Positions 36,788 to 48,584 of a stretch of 64,000 bases of DNA are shown piece after piece (positions within the stretch are counted from its first letter, which is position 1; each line of letters begins with the position of its first letter). Position numbers and translations under genes: made by a program. The stretch is taken from the NCBI GenBank assembly GCA_015178975.1, contig WHVD01000005.1:1550001-1614000 (forward strand), given 5' to 3'. The notes under the pieces are model-generated. The model saw only the letters and a list, made by a program, of their open reading frames with translations. It was not told the DNA's origin and searched no databases. The stretch is from Hysterangium stoloniferum (Eukaryota > Basidiomycota > Agaricomycetes > Hysterangiales > Hysterangiaceae).

Positions 36788-37525
36788 TGTTAAGAACTGA
36801 AAACTGACTGATGTCGGTTGGCCGACAGGGACCAATCAGAAGGACTTGGCTTCAGCTTATGTGCTGCACCCTTGCAAATGTCCGTTGAGTGTCCTTAAAT
36901 TTCGGGCGGGTGAAGACTAATCCTAACAAGTTCCTTTCGGCAAGTTACCGATCGGGACCAAAGGTTAAGTCGAGTGTTGGGTCAAGGGTCGGTGACCGAG
37001 AGTGGACGAGCGCACGCGAAGGCGGATGAGGGGATTCTTAGTACAAGACTGCTAGAGGTGTAAGAGGGTATTCTGAGTCGATATTCTGATTGCCTAATAA
37101 CTACAACTACAGCGGGTTCATATACAAGTATCAGGCGTCTAGAAAATACTAACTAGGAGAAGAGCGGAACAAGGTATTGACAATAAGCTTGACTAGGAAT
37201 GGGAGGTTTATGATTAGTTTGGAGGCCGAAGAGATAACCGAGAGCGGAATTACGGGAAAAGGAAATAGTTCAAGGGTTACAAGTATATATAGACATATGT
37301 GAAACATAGGATAGAACAGATCATGATAATAAAAGGGACGTATCAAAAGTTTAACCAGATACTACGAGTATATTTTGACATGGGCGTAAACGGAGTTTGA
37401 TCATTGCGAAAGCATACATCAGCATCGGGGGCAATGGTTTCCGATGTGGTGACTTGAGCGATAACTTGAATCGTCAATAGGTGGCGCTAACCTCGGGGCT
37501 AAATGGCTGCAACACGGTCGTAACA
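36788..37525 (+). repeat. Solo LTR-B, uninterrupted reference copy (TSD CATGC)
   Basis: 738 bp, starts TGTTAAGAACTG and ends CACGGTCGTAACA, flanked by CATGC at 36783-36787 and 37526-37530. The shared module GGACTTGGCTTCAGCTTATG lies at about +55 to +74 and is followed by TGCTGCACCCTTG. It has no nested insert, so it is the best guide to the family. Confidence 0.96.
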
Positions 37526-37620
37526 CATGCATTAACAATAGCTTTGGTCATAAATGTGGCGATTGAAAGCAAAAGAAGTGTCATCTATAGCATGACCTCA
37601 CATGAATGACTCCACATGAG

Positions 37621-38280
37621 TGTTAAGTGCCATGTTGGAACTTATTCCAGAACTATTGGAAAGTCACTGGAAACTCAGAAACTATTGAATAGAGTCAGGA
37701 TGTTGGCTTCAGCTTATGTGCTGCACCTCTACGCAAATGCTCAGAAGTCCTTAATTTCAAAGATGGGACTTACACTGGAAGTTATGGATATTCAGAGTTC
37801 CAAATATCGAGTGTACAGAAAGACGGAAGAGGGAATAAGAAACTAAGTTGAGATTAAAACTAAGGAGTAAGTACATGACTATGGAAGACTATATAGAAGT
37901 TCCAACAATTGTACTACAAATCTAGAAGTATAATAAGACAGATTAGGATGAAGATTCTGAAATGGGAATACAACAAGAACAATAAACAAGCAAATGAATA
38001 ACTGTTAACCTGTCAGTTACCAAATATGGGACAAGGATGAGGTTTGGAAATATGGAAACTATAAATGTTCCATAGTCAGAAGTCAGGTCAGATATTGAGT
38101 TGAAAAGTCAGATTGGAGACTCGGGGTGAAAAGTCAGATCAGAGATGGGAGTCTGACCAGAAGTCTGACCAGGAGTCTGACTGGAAGTCTGACCGGGAGT
38201 CTGGGCCAGGAAATGACCACAGAACATGTGTAGAAGTCAACTACTGAAGGGCAGAGTCCGATGAGTTCTGGGTCATAACA
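37621..38280 (+). repeat. Solo LTR-C variant, no clear TSD
   Basis: Starts TGTTAAGTGCCATG and ends TTCTGGGTCATAACA. Longer than the 543-bp copy because of a tandem array at about 38146-38205 built from AGTCTGACC with A/G-rich spacers (about five units of 14-15 bp). Flanks ATGAG and GGAGG do not match, so the right edge or the flank may have changed. Confidence 0.8.
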
Positions 38281-38855
38281 GGAGGTGTCTAAATGAGGGC
38301 AGAATACCAGAATGGGATTTGTCTTGAAGGGATGAGGGTCAGGTTCCAGTGGATTCTGGATCTTGATACTGGTCTGGAAGATGGTTAGAACTTGATATGA
38401 TTTCCAGGAAATACTCCGAGGAGTCTCCAGGAATGGAACTTCACAATGAGACACCTCATAATCTAGGGCATGCTTAATCTATCATTTTGTTAGCATGTGA
38501 GGAAAATGGAGATAGTTAGTGACTTACTGCAATACAGCAGAAGGCAATGGTTTTGAGGGACATGGGCTGAAAACTGTCAGAATGCTGCACACCATGTGAA
38601 TTTCTATTTTTGAATGTGATGTGCATCATAGCCTTTTTGATGCAAAGATGGTGCCATTCACCACTGCACATTGGTTTCTATAGTGTTGTCAAGGAATAAA
38701 TAGAGTTAAGAATGGTCAGAGAAAAGAAATAACTTACACCTTGATAATTTCTGCCATCCTTCATTTGTAAACCTTACCTTTTCATAAATAAAAATGGCAT
38801 TGGAGGACAATGTTTGAATAGCATTAAGATGGACATTGAGCTCTTTATGCTCATG

Positions 38856-39164
38856 TGTTGGAAACCACTAAGCCAACATTGGCTTAGTGGTTTCCAACAT
38901 AATGTAAACTCTGACCTGAAGGTAGTAACTCCCCTATGACCTGTTTAAGGCCAGTAACCAATGTTGTGTGTGGACCAACTAGATATTAAGTAAATTTTTA
39001 TCCCTCTATATGCCAAATACAAGTTATTTTTGCCACTTATTTTGGGCTTGAAACTATTGGTATGGGCAGGGATTGAAGTCACAACTAAGTGGGGTCTTTG
39101 GAGTATTGGAGTTTACTTTATGTTGGAAACCACTAAGCCAATGTTGGGTTAGTGATTTCCAACA
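38856..39164. repeat. Pair of 44-bp palindromes about 220 bp apart
   Basis: 38856-38899 is a perfect inverted repeat: TGTTGGAAACCACTAAGCCA and one more A, two bases (CA), then the exact complement. 39121-39164 is the same palindrome with two changes in its right arm. The 221 bp between them are unique in the window. This looks like the two ends of a small non-coding element, or one folded end repeated, but no target duplication is evident. 38281-38855 and 39165-39496 hold nothing I can support. Confidence 0.8.
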
Positions 39165-39496
39165 TCATGTAGATTGAATGTTCTGATGATGTCATCACTG
39201 ATTCCTTTGCAAGGGTATTGTGGTAACTATGAGCATTTTTACAAAGCTACAAAGGACTGTGAGGTAAAAAAAAAGGGGATGAGAATCTTACATAGCTTGT
39301 AACATTGCTGTTCAAGGGAATCATGACTTGGTGACTAATGGATGTTGGCAGAAGATAGTTGCTTATCAGGGGATGGTGTGGCAATCTGGGAGTTGTAGTT
39401 TTTGTTCAAGAAAGGATGCTGTGAAAGGGGGCCTAGCAGGGTGGTATTGGTTGAGAAGAGGGGATATCAATTCTGGAATGGATAACTGGTGGACTG

Positions 39497-40320
39497 TGTT
39501 AAGAGTTGTGCACAGAGCTTATTGGAGGGTTTCTGGAGAAACCCACAGGAAAGCTGGTAGGACTTGGCTTCAGCTTATAGGCTGTGCCCTCATGAGATCA
39601 TCTTGTTCAATTTCAAATGGGCAGATGGGAATCCCGGGGAGTCTGGGAGGGGTTCATGGGTTGAGAGGTTGAGGAGTCAAGATAAATAGGTCGGGGGTCG
39701 AGTGATAGATGGGTCAGAGCCTGTGGGCTCTGACGAGGTCAAGTGGTGTGTTTCAAAGAGGAGATTAGAGCAGAAAATGTACTTGAGATTACTGGGGGGA
39801 ATCTAAGCTGATTTTATGACTGGATTGTATGTACAACATCTGCCAGACTATATAGACTGTGGAATGAATAACATACCAAATCCAGTAATAATGAAAACTA
39901 AACTAGCAAACATGAAACGAGATAAATAAACACCAAACTTGGTGTTAGGAATGGAACAGAACAGAGCAGAGTCTGAATCATGACAGGTCATAAAACCATA
40001 ATGGGAATGGGGTGGGAGTGGAGTCTGAATCATGACAGGTCATTTGACCATAACGGGAATGGGGCTCAGTTAGAGAGCTGTCGGGTTTTCTGAGCAGGGT
40101 CCAGTGACTGGTGTGTGGGACAGGGTTGGAGATAGACAGGAGTGGAGTCCGGCAAGTATTCCAGTGACTGATACAGTACATGAAGTAATGAAGGTCGAGT
40201 GTGGACAGGTCTGACATACGGAGTCTGGCAGGATTTCCGGTAAACTGATAATTGGTGCGTGTAGGGTGTGGGTGCATATAAGTTAGTGCCCAGAGTCTGG
40301 CGGGATTTCCAGTCGTAACA
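39497..40320 (+). repeat. Solo LTR-E (TSD GACTG)
   Basis: 824 bp, starts TGTTAAGAGTTGTG and ends CCAGTCGTAACA, flanked by GACTG at 39492-39496 and 40321-40325. Contains the shared module at about +65. Confidence 0.95.
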
Positions 40321-41349
40321 GACTGCAGATCAGGATTGTCAATATAACTATCAATCTTGGGTGGTTTTGATGTCCAGCTCAGAATTATTAAAGGAAAATG
40401 GCTTGTTCTGAGATTGGGAGGCTTCATCTGTTTTTTGTATGTCATTTTTGTATTTGGTCTTGTACTGCAACAAGTTGGAAGAAGTAAATTGTTTGGCTGG
40501 GAATTGGAAAAACTAGTTTTGGTAGGAAAGAGTTGTTTACTGGGAGCCTGTTTTTCACCATTCAATTTTACTGCAACAGATGAGGATAGATGGGAGATGT
40601 ATTAGAAAAAAGCCCACTGAATGGTGTGGACTTCAAGTACTCAAGGTAGCTTTTGATGAGGAACTTAAATTGGCAGAAGTCCAAGGCCTCAGGCTGGTGG
40701 AAGGTATAAAAGTCTCCTGGGAGTTTCTCTAACAGGTTATTGGGATTGAGTCTCCCTCATTGGTTAAATGGGTCTGTGTTAGGATACATGTCATTCAGCC
40801 CCCTGCAACCTCATTTTACCCTCCTCACCCTCTGGCATCCTGCTCTTGGTATCTCTGACCACAGTACCACTACCTGCAGCACCCTGACAGTCATTTCACT
40901 GGAAATTATATCCCCTTTGGCCATCCCATCCCAATGCTCTCCCATCACCCATTCTATGTGTAAATGTTATTTGCCACCTTATACCCTTTAAAATACTTTT
41001 GTTACATCATATTTAGTTCCAGTTTGATCCCTACTCCTTCTCATGCTTCCTTTGACCTGTCACCACAGTTCACTTCCTGATCATGGGCAAAGATGTGGCA
41101 TGGATGTGTATATTAGTTCTGCAGATTTGTACTTACATTATAACTCAGATCTGTGTCAGGGGTCCCTCTGTCACAGACCCCAGGGAGCACTATTTCCTCA
41201 TTGTATTGAAGTCCCTGAGTCCACAGTCCAACCCCATGCCTTTTGTCACTTTCCCTCCCCTTGTGGATATCAACTACTCTGGCTAATACATACCTCTGAG
41301 AAGTAGGTGACTAACTTCAGGAGCTTGTAGCATTAGTGTTCCATTGTGG
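40321..41349. other. Unassigned DNA between LTRs
   Basis: The best open frame is 41083-41286 (67 aa, MGKDVAWMCILVLQ..., partly hydrophobic), with no known domain. Composition is pyrimidine-rich at 40740-41050. It may be internal DNA of an old element or a host remnant. Confidence 0.4.
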
Positions 41350-41574
41350 GAAAGGCCCCTGTTCTGCATTAAGTAGAGTTAACTATTTTTAGACTACTGG
41401 GTGCCTATGGGTCACACCTCGCAGGAGGAATTCCTTAGACTGTTTCTCTTTGGATTCCCTCCTGCTAGATGAGTTAGGTAGTTGTTTGTACTGTATATAT
41501 ATATCAGTTCTAATATAACTTCAGATTCCCTCCTGCTAGCCTTGTGTGAGCAGGTAGTAGGGGTTGCCCTTACA
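41350..41574 (+). repeat. LTR-D-like fragment, plus orientation
   Basis: Matches the reverse of about 6534-6760, including GGATTCCTTAGACT, two TCCTGCTAG phrases and a right edge ...CCCTTACA at 41574. It abuts the LTR-C arm at about 41577. Left edge not found. Confidence 0.5.
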
Positions 41575-41750
41575 ATCTGAGATCAACTTAGTTAGCTTAT
41601 TCCTCTTCTCTTTCTGTTTGCTCAATATTTGGAACTTTTCAGCATAAGTCAACCTTCTGAAATCGTTAAGAACAGAAAACTGACTGATGTCAGAAGACCG
41701 ATGGGGACTGAACAGAAGGACTTGGCTTCAGCTTATGTGCTGTGCCCTCG

Positions 41751-43027
41751 TGTTAAGTGCCATGTTGGAACTTATTCTGGAACTATCAGAAAGTCACTGG
41801 GAATTCGGGAACTATTGGATAGGGTCAGGACGTCAGCTTCAGCTTATATGCTGCACCTCTACGCAAATGCTCAGAAGTCCTTAATTTCAAAAGCGAGACT
41901 TACACTGGAAGATACAGATATTCAGAGTTCTGAAGAGTTCTGAATATTGAGCATTGTTAAGAACTGAAAACTGACTAATGTCGGTGGCCGACAGGGACTG
42001 ATCGGAAGGACTTGGCTTCAGCTTATGTGCTGTGCCCTCGCAAATATCCGTAGGGTGTCCTTAAATTTCGGGCGGGCGAAGACTAATCCTAATGAGTACC
42101 TTTCGGCGTGATACCGATCGGAATCGAAGGACAAGTCGAGCGTCAGGCCAAGGGGTCGGGGCCGGGAGTGGGTGAGCGCACACGAAGGCGGATGGGGGGA
42201 TTCTTAGTATGAGACTGATACAGGCGTATGAGGGTATTCTGAGTCGATATTCTGATTGCCTAGTGACTACAACTACAGCGGGTTCATATACAAGTAACAG
42301 GCATCTGGAAAATACTAATGGGGAGAAGGGCGGAACACGGTATTAACAATAAGCTTGACTAGGAACGGGAAGTTTATGATTAGTTCGGAGGCCGATGATA
42401 ACCGAGAGCGGGATTACGATAAAAGGAAATGGTTCAAGGACTACAAATATAGATAGACATATGCGAAACATAAGATTGAACGGATCAACATAATAAAGGG
42501 GACGTATCAAAGTTTGACCAGACAATACGAGTTATTTTGACGTGGGTGTAAACGGAGTTTGATCTTCGCGAAAACATTCGTCAGCTTCGGGGCCGATGGT
42601 TTCCAAGATGGTGACTTGAAACATTGACAAGTGGTGATAACCTCGGGACTGATAGGGTTGCGACACAGTCGTAACAAGCATACAGAAAGATGGAAGAGGG
42701 AAGAAGAAACTAAGTTGATATCAGATCTAAAGTAAAGTACAAATTTGTGGAAACTAATATAAGTCTTCTCGTTATTGTACTACAAACTAAGACCACAATA
42801 AGACTGAAACAGAAGTATTCTGAAATGGGAATACAATAAGATGAATTGGGGAGACAATATTCCAAAATGGGAATATAATAAACAAACAAGTGAATACTTG
42901 TCAACAGACAAATTACCAAATGTGGAACAAGGGAAGAATATGGAAGATACGGTAACTATGATGGTCTATAGTCAGAAGTCGGAAGTTGGAAGTTGGATAT
43001 TGAAACATCTGGGAATGGGTCATAACA
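41751..43027 (+). repeat. Solo LTR-C inside LTR-B (TSD CCTCG)
   Basis: Starts TGTTAAGTGCCATG and ends ATGGGTCATAACA, flanked by CCTCG at 41746-41750 and 43028-43032. About 550 bp without the LTR-B nested inside it. Confidence 0.95.
41955..42676 (+). repeat. Solo LTR-B, innermost layer (TSD AGCAT)
   Basis: 722 bp, starts TGTTAAGAACTG and ends CACAGTCGTAACA, flanked by AGCAT at 41950-41954 and 42677-42681. The nest reads LTR-C > LTR-B > LTR-C > LTR-B. Confidence 0.96.
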
Positions 43028-43508
43028 CCTCGCAAGTTACTGTCAGGTGTCCTTAAATTTCAGGTGGGCAGAAAACTAAGTCCTATTGAATAATCCTCTT
43101 GGTAAGTCACCAATTGGAAACTGAAGGATAGTTGGGGGTCGGAGGGTCAGAAGGTCAGAGACCGAGAGTGAGCGAGCACAAGCAAAGGTGGGAGCGGGAT
43201 ACTTAGAGCAGGACTATAAGAGAGGTATACAAGTGTTCTGAGTTGATATTCTGATTGACTTGTAGCTACATTACAGTAGGACTTAAATACTAATTATTGG
43301 CATCTCGAAATACTAACTAAGGTAAGAGCAGACATGTCCAACTAGTGACAAATAAACTTGATTAGAAACTGGAGGGTTTCGATATGATCAGAAGCCATGA
43401 TTAACTGAGAGTGGAATTATGAGAAAAGGAAATAGTCCAAGAGCTACAAGTATATACAGGCATATGTGAAACATAGAGTGGAACAGATCAACATAATAAA
43501 AAGGGATG

Positions 43509-45106
43509 TGAGGGACAAAACCCTTCCAATGATTTTTAGTTGTGAAAGATTCATGAATAACTCAAGAACCACTGTAGCTACAGACCTAAGATTTGGGGAG
43601 TGGTTAGGTCTATATGTTGTCTATTTACCCTTAAAGTATTATTACATAAGCATCAGTATTTCCCACACTATAAATAAAATACTACTTAAACTGCATTAGA
43701 AGGGTTTTGTCCCTGTCACATGATTAACATATAACCATATTGTTTATATGCAAATAAGTGCAAATAAAAATCATCTGACCTGTCAAAATTATATATATAT
43801 ACATCTGTTTACTTTCCAATCCAAAAACATCCCCATAGCTTAACATTCTACACCATGAAGGCTCTTACTCCTCCTCAGCTTAGCCATATTCTCACTTTTC
43901 TCAATAAGGGCAAGTCTGCTCCTCAGATCTCTGAAATCACTGGCCAGGATCTGTCCACTATATCCAGAATTCATTCTACCCATTGCTCATCATTTGCCAA
44001 CTCATCTGGTGGCTGTTTATGCAAGCTTTCCTCCTCAGATATTCATTATTCTATTCAACAAATCACTTCTCAAAAGGCTGAAAATGCCACTGAGGTCACC
44101 AAACCATTCAATATATGACTGGAGAGTCTATTTAAGTTAGAACTGTTCATAGGGCATTCAAGAAGGCTGAAATGAGGGCTATGGTGAAGAGAAAAAGGCC
44201 TTTACTCAATAAGAGGTATAGGAAGGCACGGATGGACTTTACTCTGGCACACAAGGACTGGACTGTGGATGATTGGAAGAGGGTTGTTTGGTCAGATGAG
44301 ACAAAAATCAATTGTTTAGGGTCATATGGGAGGAATTAGATGTGGAAAAGGGCAGGAGAGGGGCTCAGTGGTAGGCTGGTCAAGGACATGGTGAGGTTTG
44401 GAGGAGGAAATCTGATGTTGTGGAGCTGTATGTTCTGGGAAGGCCCAGGATATTCCACCAAGATTAATGGGAGAATGGATGCTGACCTTTATGGTAGCAT
44501 TTTGGAAGATGAACTTCAAGCAACTGTGGAGTATTATAGCAAGAACACAGAAGATGTGGTCTTTCAGCAGGACAATGATACCAAACACAAGAGCACAAAG
44601 GCCATTAATTGGTTCAAAGACAATGGATTTATGGTCATGGTATTTCCACCTCAGTCTGTTGACCTTAATCCAATTGAACACCTCTGGTATTACCTCAAAA
44701 GGAGGTTGGGAGAGTATGAAGTGGCACCCAAGAGTATTCATGAGTTGTGGGAGAGGGTTCAGACAGAGTGGGAGAATATCCCTGCCTCCACTTGTCAGAA
44801 CTTGATAGAGTATTCCTAGAAGGGTTGAGGCTGTTTTGAAGGCCAAGAGAGGCTATACCAAGTACTAGATTGTTTGATTTGTGTTCTTTTTATACCAGGG
44901 ACAAAACCCTTCCAATGTGATTTTATTAGTGTTTTGTTTATAGTGTGGGAAATACTAATGCTTATATCATAATATTTTAAGGGCATATAGATAACATATA
45001 GACCTAACCAATCCCCAAATTTCAGGTCTGTATCTACAGCGGTTCTTGAGTTATTCAAGGATCTTTGCACAACTAAAAATCATTGGAAGGGTTTTGTCCC
45101 TCACTG
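43509..45106 (+). mobile_element. Tc1-type DNA transposon, ~210-bp terminal inverted repeats
   Basis: About 1.6 kb. Inverted ends lie at 43509-43714 and 44897-45106 and each begins and ends with the same GGGACAAAACCCTTCCAATG motif, so every end is itself palindromic at its borders. The right end finishes CCTCACTG followed by TA. On the left, the expected TACAG before TGAGGG is missing, so five bases including the TA duplication were lost. It sits within LTR-B and is therefore younger than that LTR. The transposase gene inside is broken, so the copy is immobile unless helped in trans. Confidence 0.92.
43855..44819 (+). pseudogene. Tc1 transposase, broken
   Basis: ATG at 43855 starts MKALTPPQLSHILTFLNKG, followed by a helix-turn-helix (APQISEITGQDLSTISRI) that binds the inverted repeats. 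The frame ends at 44118 and the reading continues in another frame from about 44131 (HRAFKKAEMRAMVKRKRP). A TAG at 44337-44339 then interrupts the reading shortly after WSDETKI, where related proteins have Trp. The C-terminal part 44340-44819 holds QQDND and DLNPIEHLW, with 34 residues between the second Asp and the Glu: the DD34E signature of Tc1. So there is at least one frameshift and one nonsense change; otherwise the protein is well kept. Confidence 0.92.
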
Positions 45107-45444
45107 TATCAAAGCATAACCAGATGGTATGAGTATAACTTGACAGGGGTGTAAACAGGGTTTGATTGCTGTGAAAGGATACATCAGTGTCAGTATACCG
45201 ACAGTTGCTGATACGATGACTTGATGATTTGAAATGCAGGCAAACCATTGTATCATCGGGGACCGTCAGTTTGCGATGGGGTTACGACACAGTCATAACA
45301 GAAATTAAGGACACTCTGAGCATTTGTGTAAGGGGGTGCAGCACATAAACTGAAGCCAAGTCCTGACCACTACCTGGAAGTACTAAAATTCTCTAGTTAC
45401 TTTCCAATAGTTTCTGAAATAAGCATCTGGAATGAAACTTAACA

Positions 45445-45687
45445 AAGAATCTAATCATCATCAGCCTTAGACTCTGGCCCTCTGGTTATCAACTAAGTGT
45501 TGATTATTTTGTTTGAGCATATGTACTTCTTGCTTGTTTCCAAAATACCAGAGCACCCAGACAGTTCATATGGAGGGTGCAACTTATAAGTTGGAGCCAA
45601 GCTCCACTTGTCTTAGAACTGGACCCCCAGTTAAGTACATATGGACCTCCCAGTACTTGGTTTCCCCTTGTTCCTGATTTCTTAACA
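45445..45687 (-). repeat. Old diverged LTR fragment
   Basis: On the minus strand an LTR-like start (TGTTAAGAAATC, 45687) is followed by a worn copy of the shared module near 45568-45605 (AGCTTGGCTCCAACTTATAA). The left edge cannot be placed. 45688-45820 holds nothing recognisable. Confidence 0.45.
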
Positions 45688-46080
45688 AAATGTTAGAGCA
45701 AAGTGGAAGTAATACAAAAGTCATGTGATAGGTATGTATCAGGGATACTGCTGCCATGGGAGTATATGTATACATAGTCTGTAGGAGTCGAGTCATGTAC
45801 ATGCATGTGACCACCCACATTGTTATGTATTTCTAAGGTTTTTCTATTTTTTTTCAAAATTTCCCAAATAAATCAATAAAAACAAGTTTAAATGTACTTA
45901 TATTGTGATGGAATTATTGTACAATAGTCTCCTGAAATTAACCTGAATTTTTACAATTTATTTCATATTTTTATCGTTTATTTTGGGAGAACTATTGAAA
46001 TTCTACTGTTTATTCTTTTTTAACTAAATATCTTTGAAGTTGGCCATCTGGCGCTTATCGCACAACAAATGTGACAAGTT

Positions 46081-46148
46081 GTCACAAACAACAAAGCTGT
46101 CACAAACGACAAAGCTGTCACAAACGACAAAGCTGTCACAAACAGCTG
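46081..46148. repeat. Minisatellite in solo LTR-A, 18-bp units
   Basis: GTCACAAACGACAAAGCT repeated three times (first unit with AACAAC) plus a partial fourth. It occupies the same place in the LTR as the 19-bp array at 4850-5000 but has a different unit; only GTCACA is common. Confidence 0.95.
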
Positions 46149-46991
46149 AATAACAATAATGTCACATATATGGAAACACTGTGACATGTGCGGGAAAATT
46201 ATGTAATCAGCACGTGCATGAAAATCATCAACTTCATGACATACGAGAACATTACATCAGCATATTGTTAAGTTTTCAGTGGCGCTGTTCTTAGACCGTA
46301 TAACTTTCCGTTTGTCTGAGTAGGTAACAGTTAACTCATTATAAACGGATGAGTACTACTACACATGACTCATCCTTATATAGCCTAGTAACCTGCTTAC
46401 TAATACTCTGAGTCCTTGTCGCTCGTTTACCAAATTCCCAAAAGTTAACACATATATGCTACAATGGAAAGTAGTAGAAACTCCTGGAATATTCCAGCAG
46501 ATTCCAGATAAAATAGCTAAAAATAGGTAAAACAAGTAGCTAGAACATTCTCCCATGTCTCAGATTTTACTGTATATAAGGAGCTCTGCTCCACCACTGA
46601 AATATAACTCAATTTAACCATCTTAACCAGCCACATCAGTGTGCCACTGCATCAGCAATTGTATTCCACCCCCTAGTTGGGCTGTTGGACAAATACATAC
46701 ATACACTTAGTCACCTCTAGTTGAGCTGCTGACCTAAGCTAACTCAGAATCCCTTGTCACCTCTAGTTGAGCTTCTGACATAATAATCCTACCTCCTTGT
46801 CACCTCTAGTTATATTGAGATTAGGAATACATATATTCTAATTTCTACCTGGTTTTGGGCATAAATAAATACTGAGAATATTCTTGCAAGATCTGTAAGA
46901 CTACATTAAGATCCTGATAAGTTAGTATCACAGTAGACCCTGTAGGTTAGTGTAAATAAAGCATATATTAGCCAAATAGTGTTTTATTCTA

Positions 46992-48584
46992 CAGTGACTT
47001 ACAAAACATATCCAATGTTTTGCAGTTTCAGCTTGTATAGCTTATACCCCAGTAGATAAAATCATAAAAATCACCAGAATATTTGCCAACATGCTCTATC
47101 ATGTATAGTCCAAGGCAGCATAAGTTCATTATGTCATATCCATATATGGTAAAAATATGAATATTTTAATAGAGAGGGGTCATTGGATACCTTTTGTAAC
47201 TGACAAGATTAAACAGGAATTACTTGTATTTAGTACTTGGTATAGCCACCCATTGCCTTTAATACATCTGCAACCCTCCTAGGCATACTTTCAATCAAAT
47301 CCTGGCACACCTTTGCATCAATCTTGTACCATTCCTCCACTACCCTCTCCCAAAGCTCTTCCATCTCCTGGGATGCATTCTCATACCCTGCCAACCTCCT
47401 CTTCAAGTGATTCCATAAGTGTTCAATGGGATTCAGGTCAAGAGACTGTTCTGGCCATGAGAGACCCCTGAAACCATTTTCTTGGAACCAATTTTGGACC
47501 TTCTTGCAGGTATGCTTGGGGTCATTATCCTGCTGGAGATGACATCATCTGCAGATTTACCATAATCCCTGAGGCTGGCTTGCAGGTCATACTCTAGAAT
47601 CTGTATGTAGAGATCCCCATCCATCCTTCCATCAATCTTGCATACATAACCAACCCCTCCCCACAGCATGCACCTCCATATCATCAAAGATCCACTACCA
47701 AACTTCAGGGTTCTCTCAACCAGCCTGTCAGTCAAGCCCTCCCCTACCTTTTTCCACACCAACTTCCTACCATCTGACCCCAGCCTATTGATTTGTCTCA
47801 TCAGACCATACCATTGTCTTCCAGTCCTCCACAGTCCAATTCTGATGTATTAAAGCAAAGTCATCCTCTCCTTCCTATGCTTCTTAGAAAGAAGAGGCCT
47901 TTTCTTCTTTACCACAGGCTTCATCCCAGCTGCCTTGAGTCCACGATGTACTGTTTGAGGATTGAGTGACTGGTTGGTGATAGTGCAAAGTGCCCTTGTT
48001 GCATCTACAGCTGTATCAGCCTTCCCAGAGCTGATAAGATGTGCAAACCAGATGTTGGCCGTAGAGAGTTTGGAAGGATACCACCAGAGGACTTAGAAAG
48101 GTGGGAATGATGTTTAGAGTGAGTCTAGAGATAGTAGCAAAGTTATATCCAGTAGAAACTGAAATATGTTTGGCAGAATGGCCAGCATCAAATAGAGAAA
48201 GAATCTCATGCTGGACAGCAGGGACAGAGGATGCATAGTTGAAATTAGAAGAATCTTAGCTGTGAGAGCCCTTCTTCTTATACTTTAGCACAGCATGATC
48301 ACATGACATGTTTAAAAATATAAACAAGTGCAAACAATCAACATTGTCATATGATTTTCATGCAAAAGCCTATCAGTTACAAAAGGTATCCAATGACCCC
48401 TCTCTATTAAAATATTCATATTGTTACCATATATGGATATTACATAATGACCTTATGGTTCCTTGGACTATACATGATAGAGCATGTTGGCAAGTATTCT
48501 GGTGATTTTTATGATTTTATCTACTGGGGTATAAGCTATACAAGCTGAAACTGCAAAACATTGGATACATTTTGTAAGTCACTG
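46992..48584 (-). mobile_element. Tc1-type DNA transposon inside LTR-A (TSD TA), 212-bp inverted repeats
   Basis: 1593 bp, ends CAGTGACTTAC..., flanked by TA on both sides (46990-46991, 48585-48586). The empty site is preserved in the other LTR-A copy at about 6020-6035, which confirms the boundaries. Inverted repeats are 46992-47203 and 48373-48584, about 90 percent identical. A single gene lies between, on the minus strand. Confidence 0.96.
47230..48260 (-). pseudogene. Tc1 transposase, broken
   Basis: The N-terminal helix-turn-helix is readable at about 48130-48240 (AKHISVSTGYNFATISRL). The middle part 47433-47801 is open (SDGRKLVWKK, GSGSLMIWRCMLW, DGDLYIQILE). After DDVI a one-base frameshift near 47530 moves QQDNDPKHT and DLNPIEHLW to another frame, ending TKY-stop at 47230. 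Spacing is again DD34E. Further frame breaks lie between the N-terminus and 47801. It is a relative of, but clearly different from, the transposase at 43855. Confidence 0.9.

Larger units (their letters stand above)
41664..45300 (+). repeat. Solo LTR-B with LTR-C and Tc1 insertions (TSD GAAAT)
   Basis: Starts CGTTAAGAACAG (first base changed from the usual T) and ends CACAGTCATAACA, flanked by GAAAT at 41659-41663 and 45301-45305. Its own DNA lies at 41664-41750, 43033-43508 and 45107-45300. LTR-C entered near its 5' end and a Tc1-type transposon near its 3' end. It is more diverged from 36788-37525 than the copy nested inside it, as expected for an older layer. Confidence 0.92.
41577..45444 (-). 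repeat. LTR-C copy, minus orientation, outer shell of the third nest
   Basis: The arms are about 41577-41663 and 45301-45444, reverse of LTR-C; the right arm ends GAAACTTAACA. LTR-B (41664-45300) splits it. The left part of this LTR-C is missing, replaced by the LTR-D fragment. Oldest layer of the nest. Confidence 0.75.
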
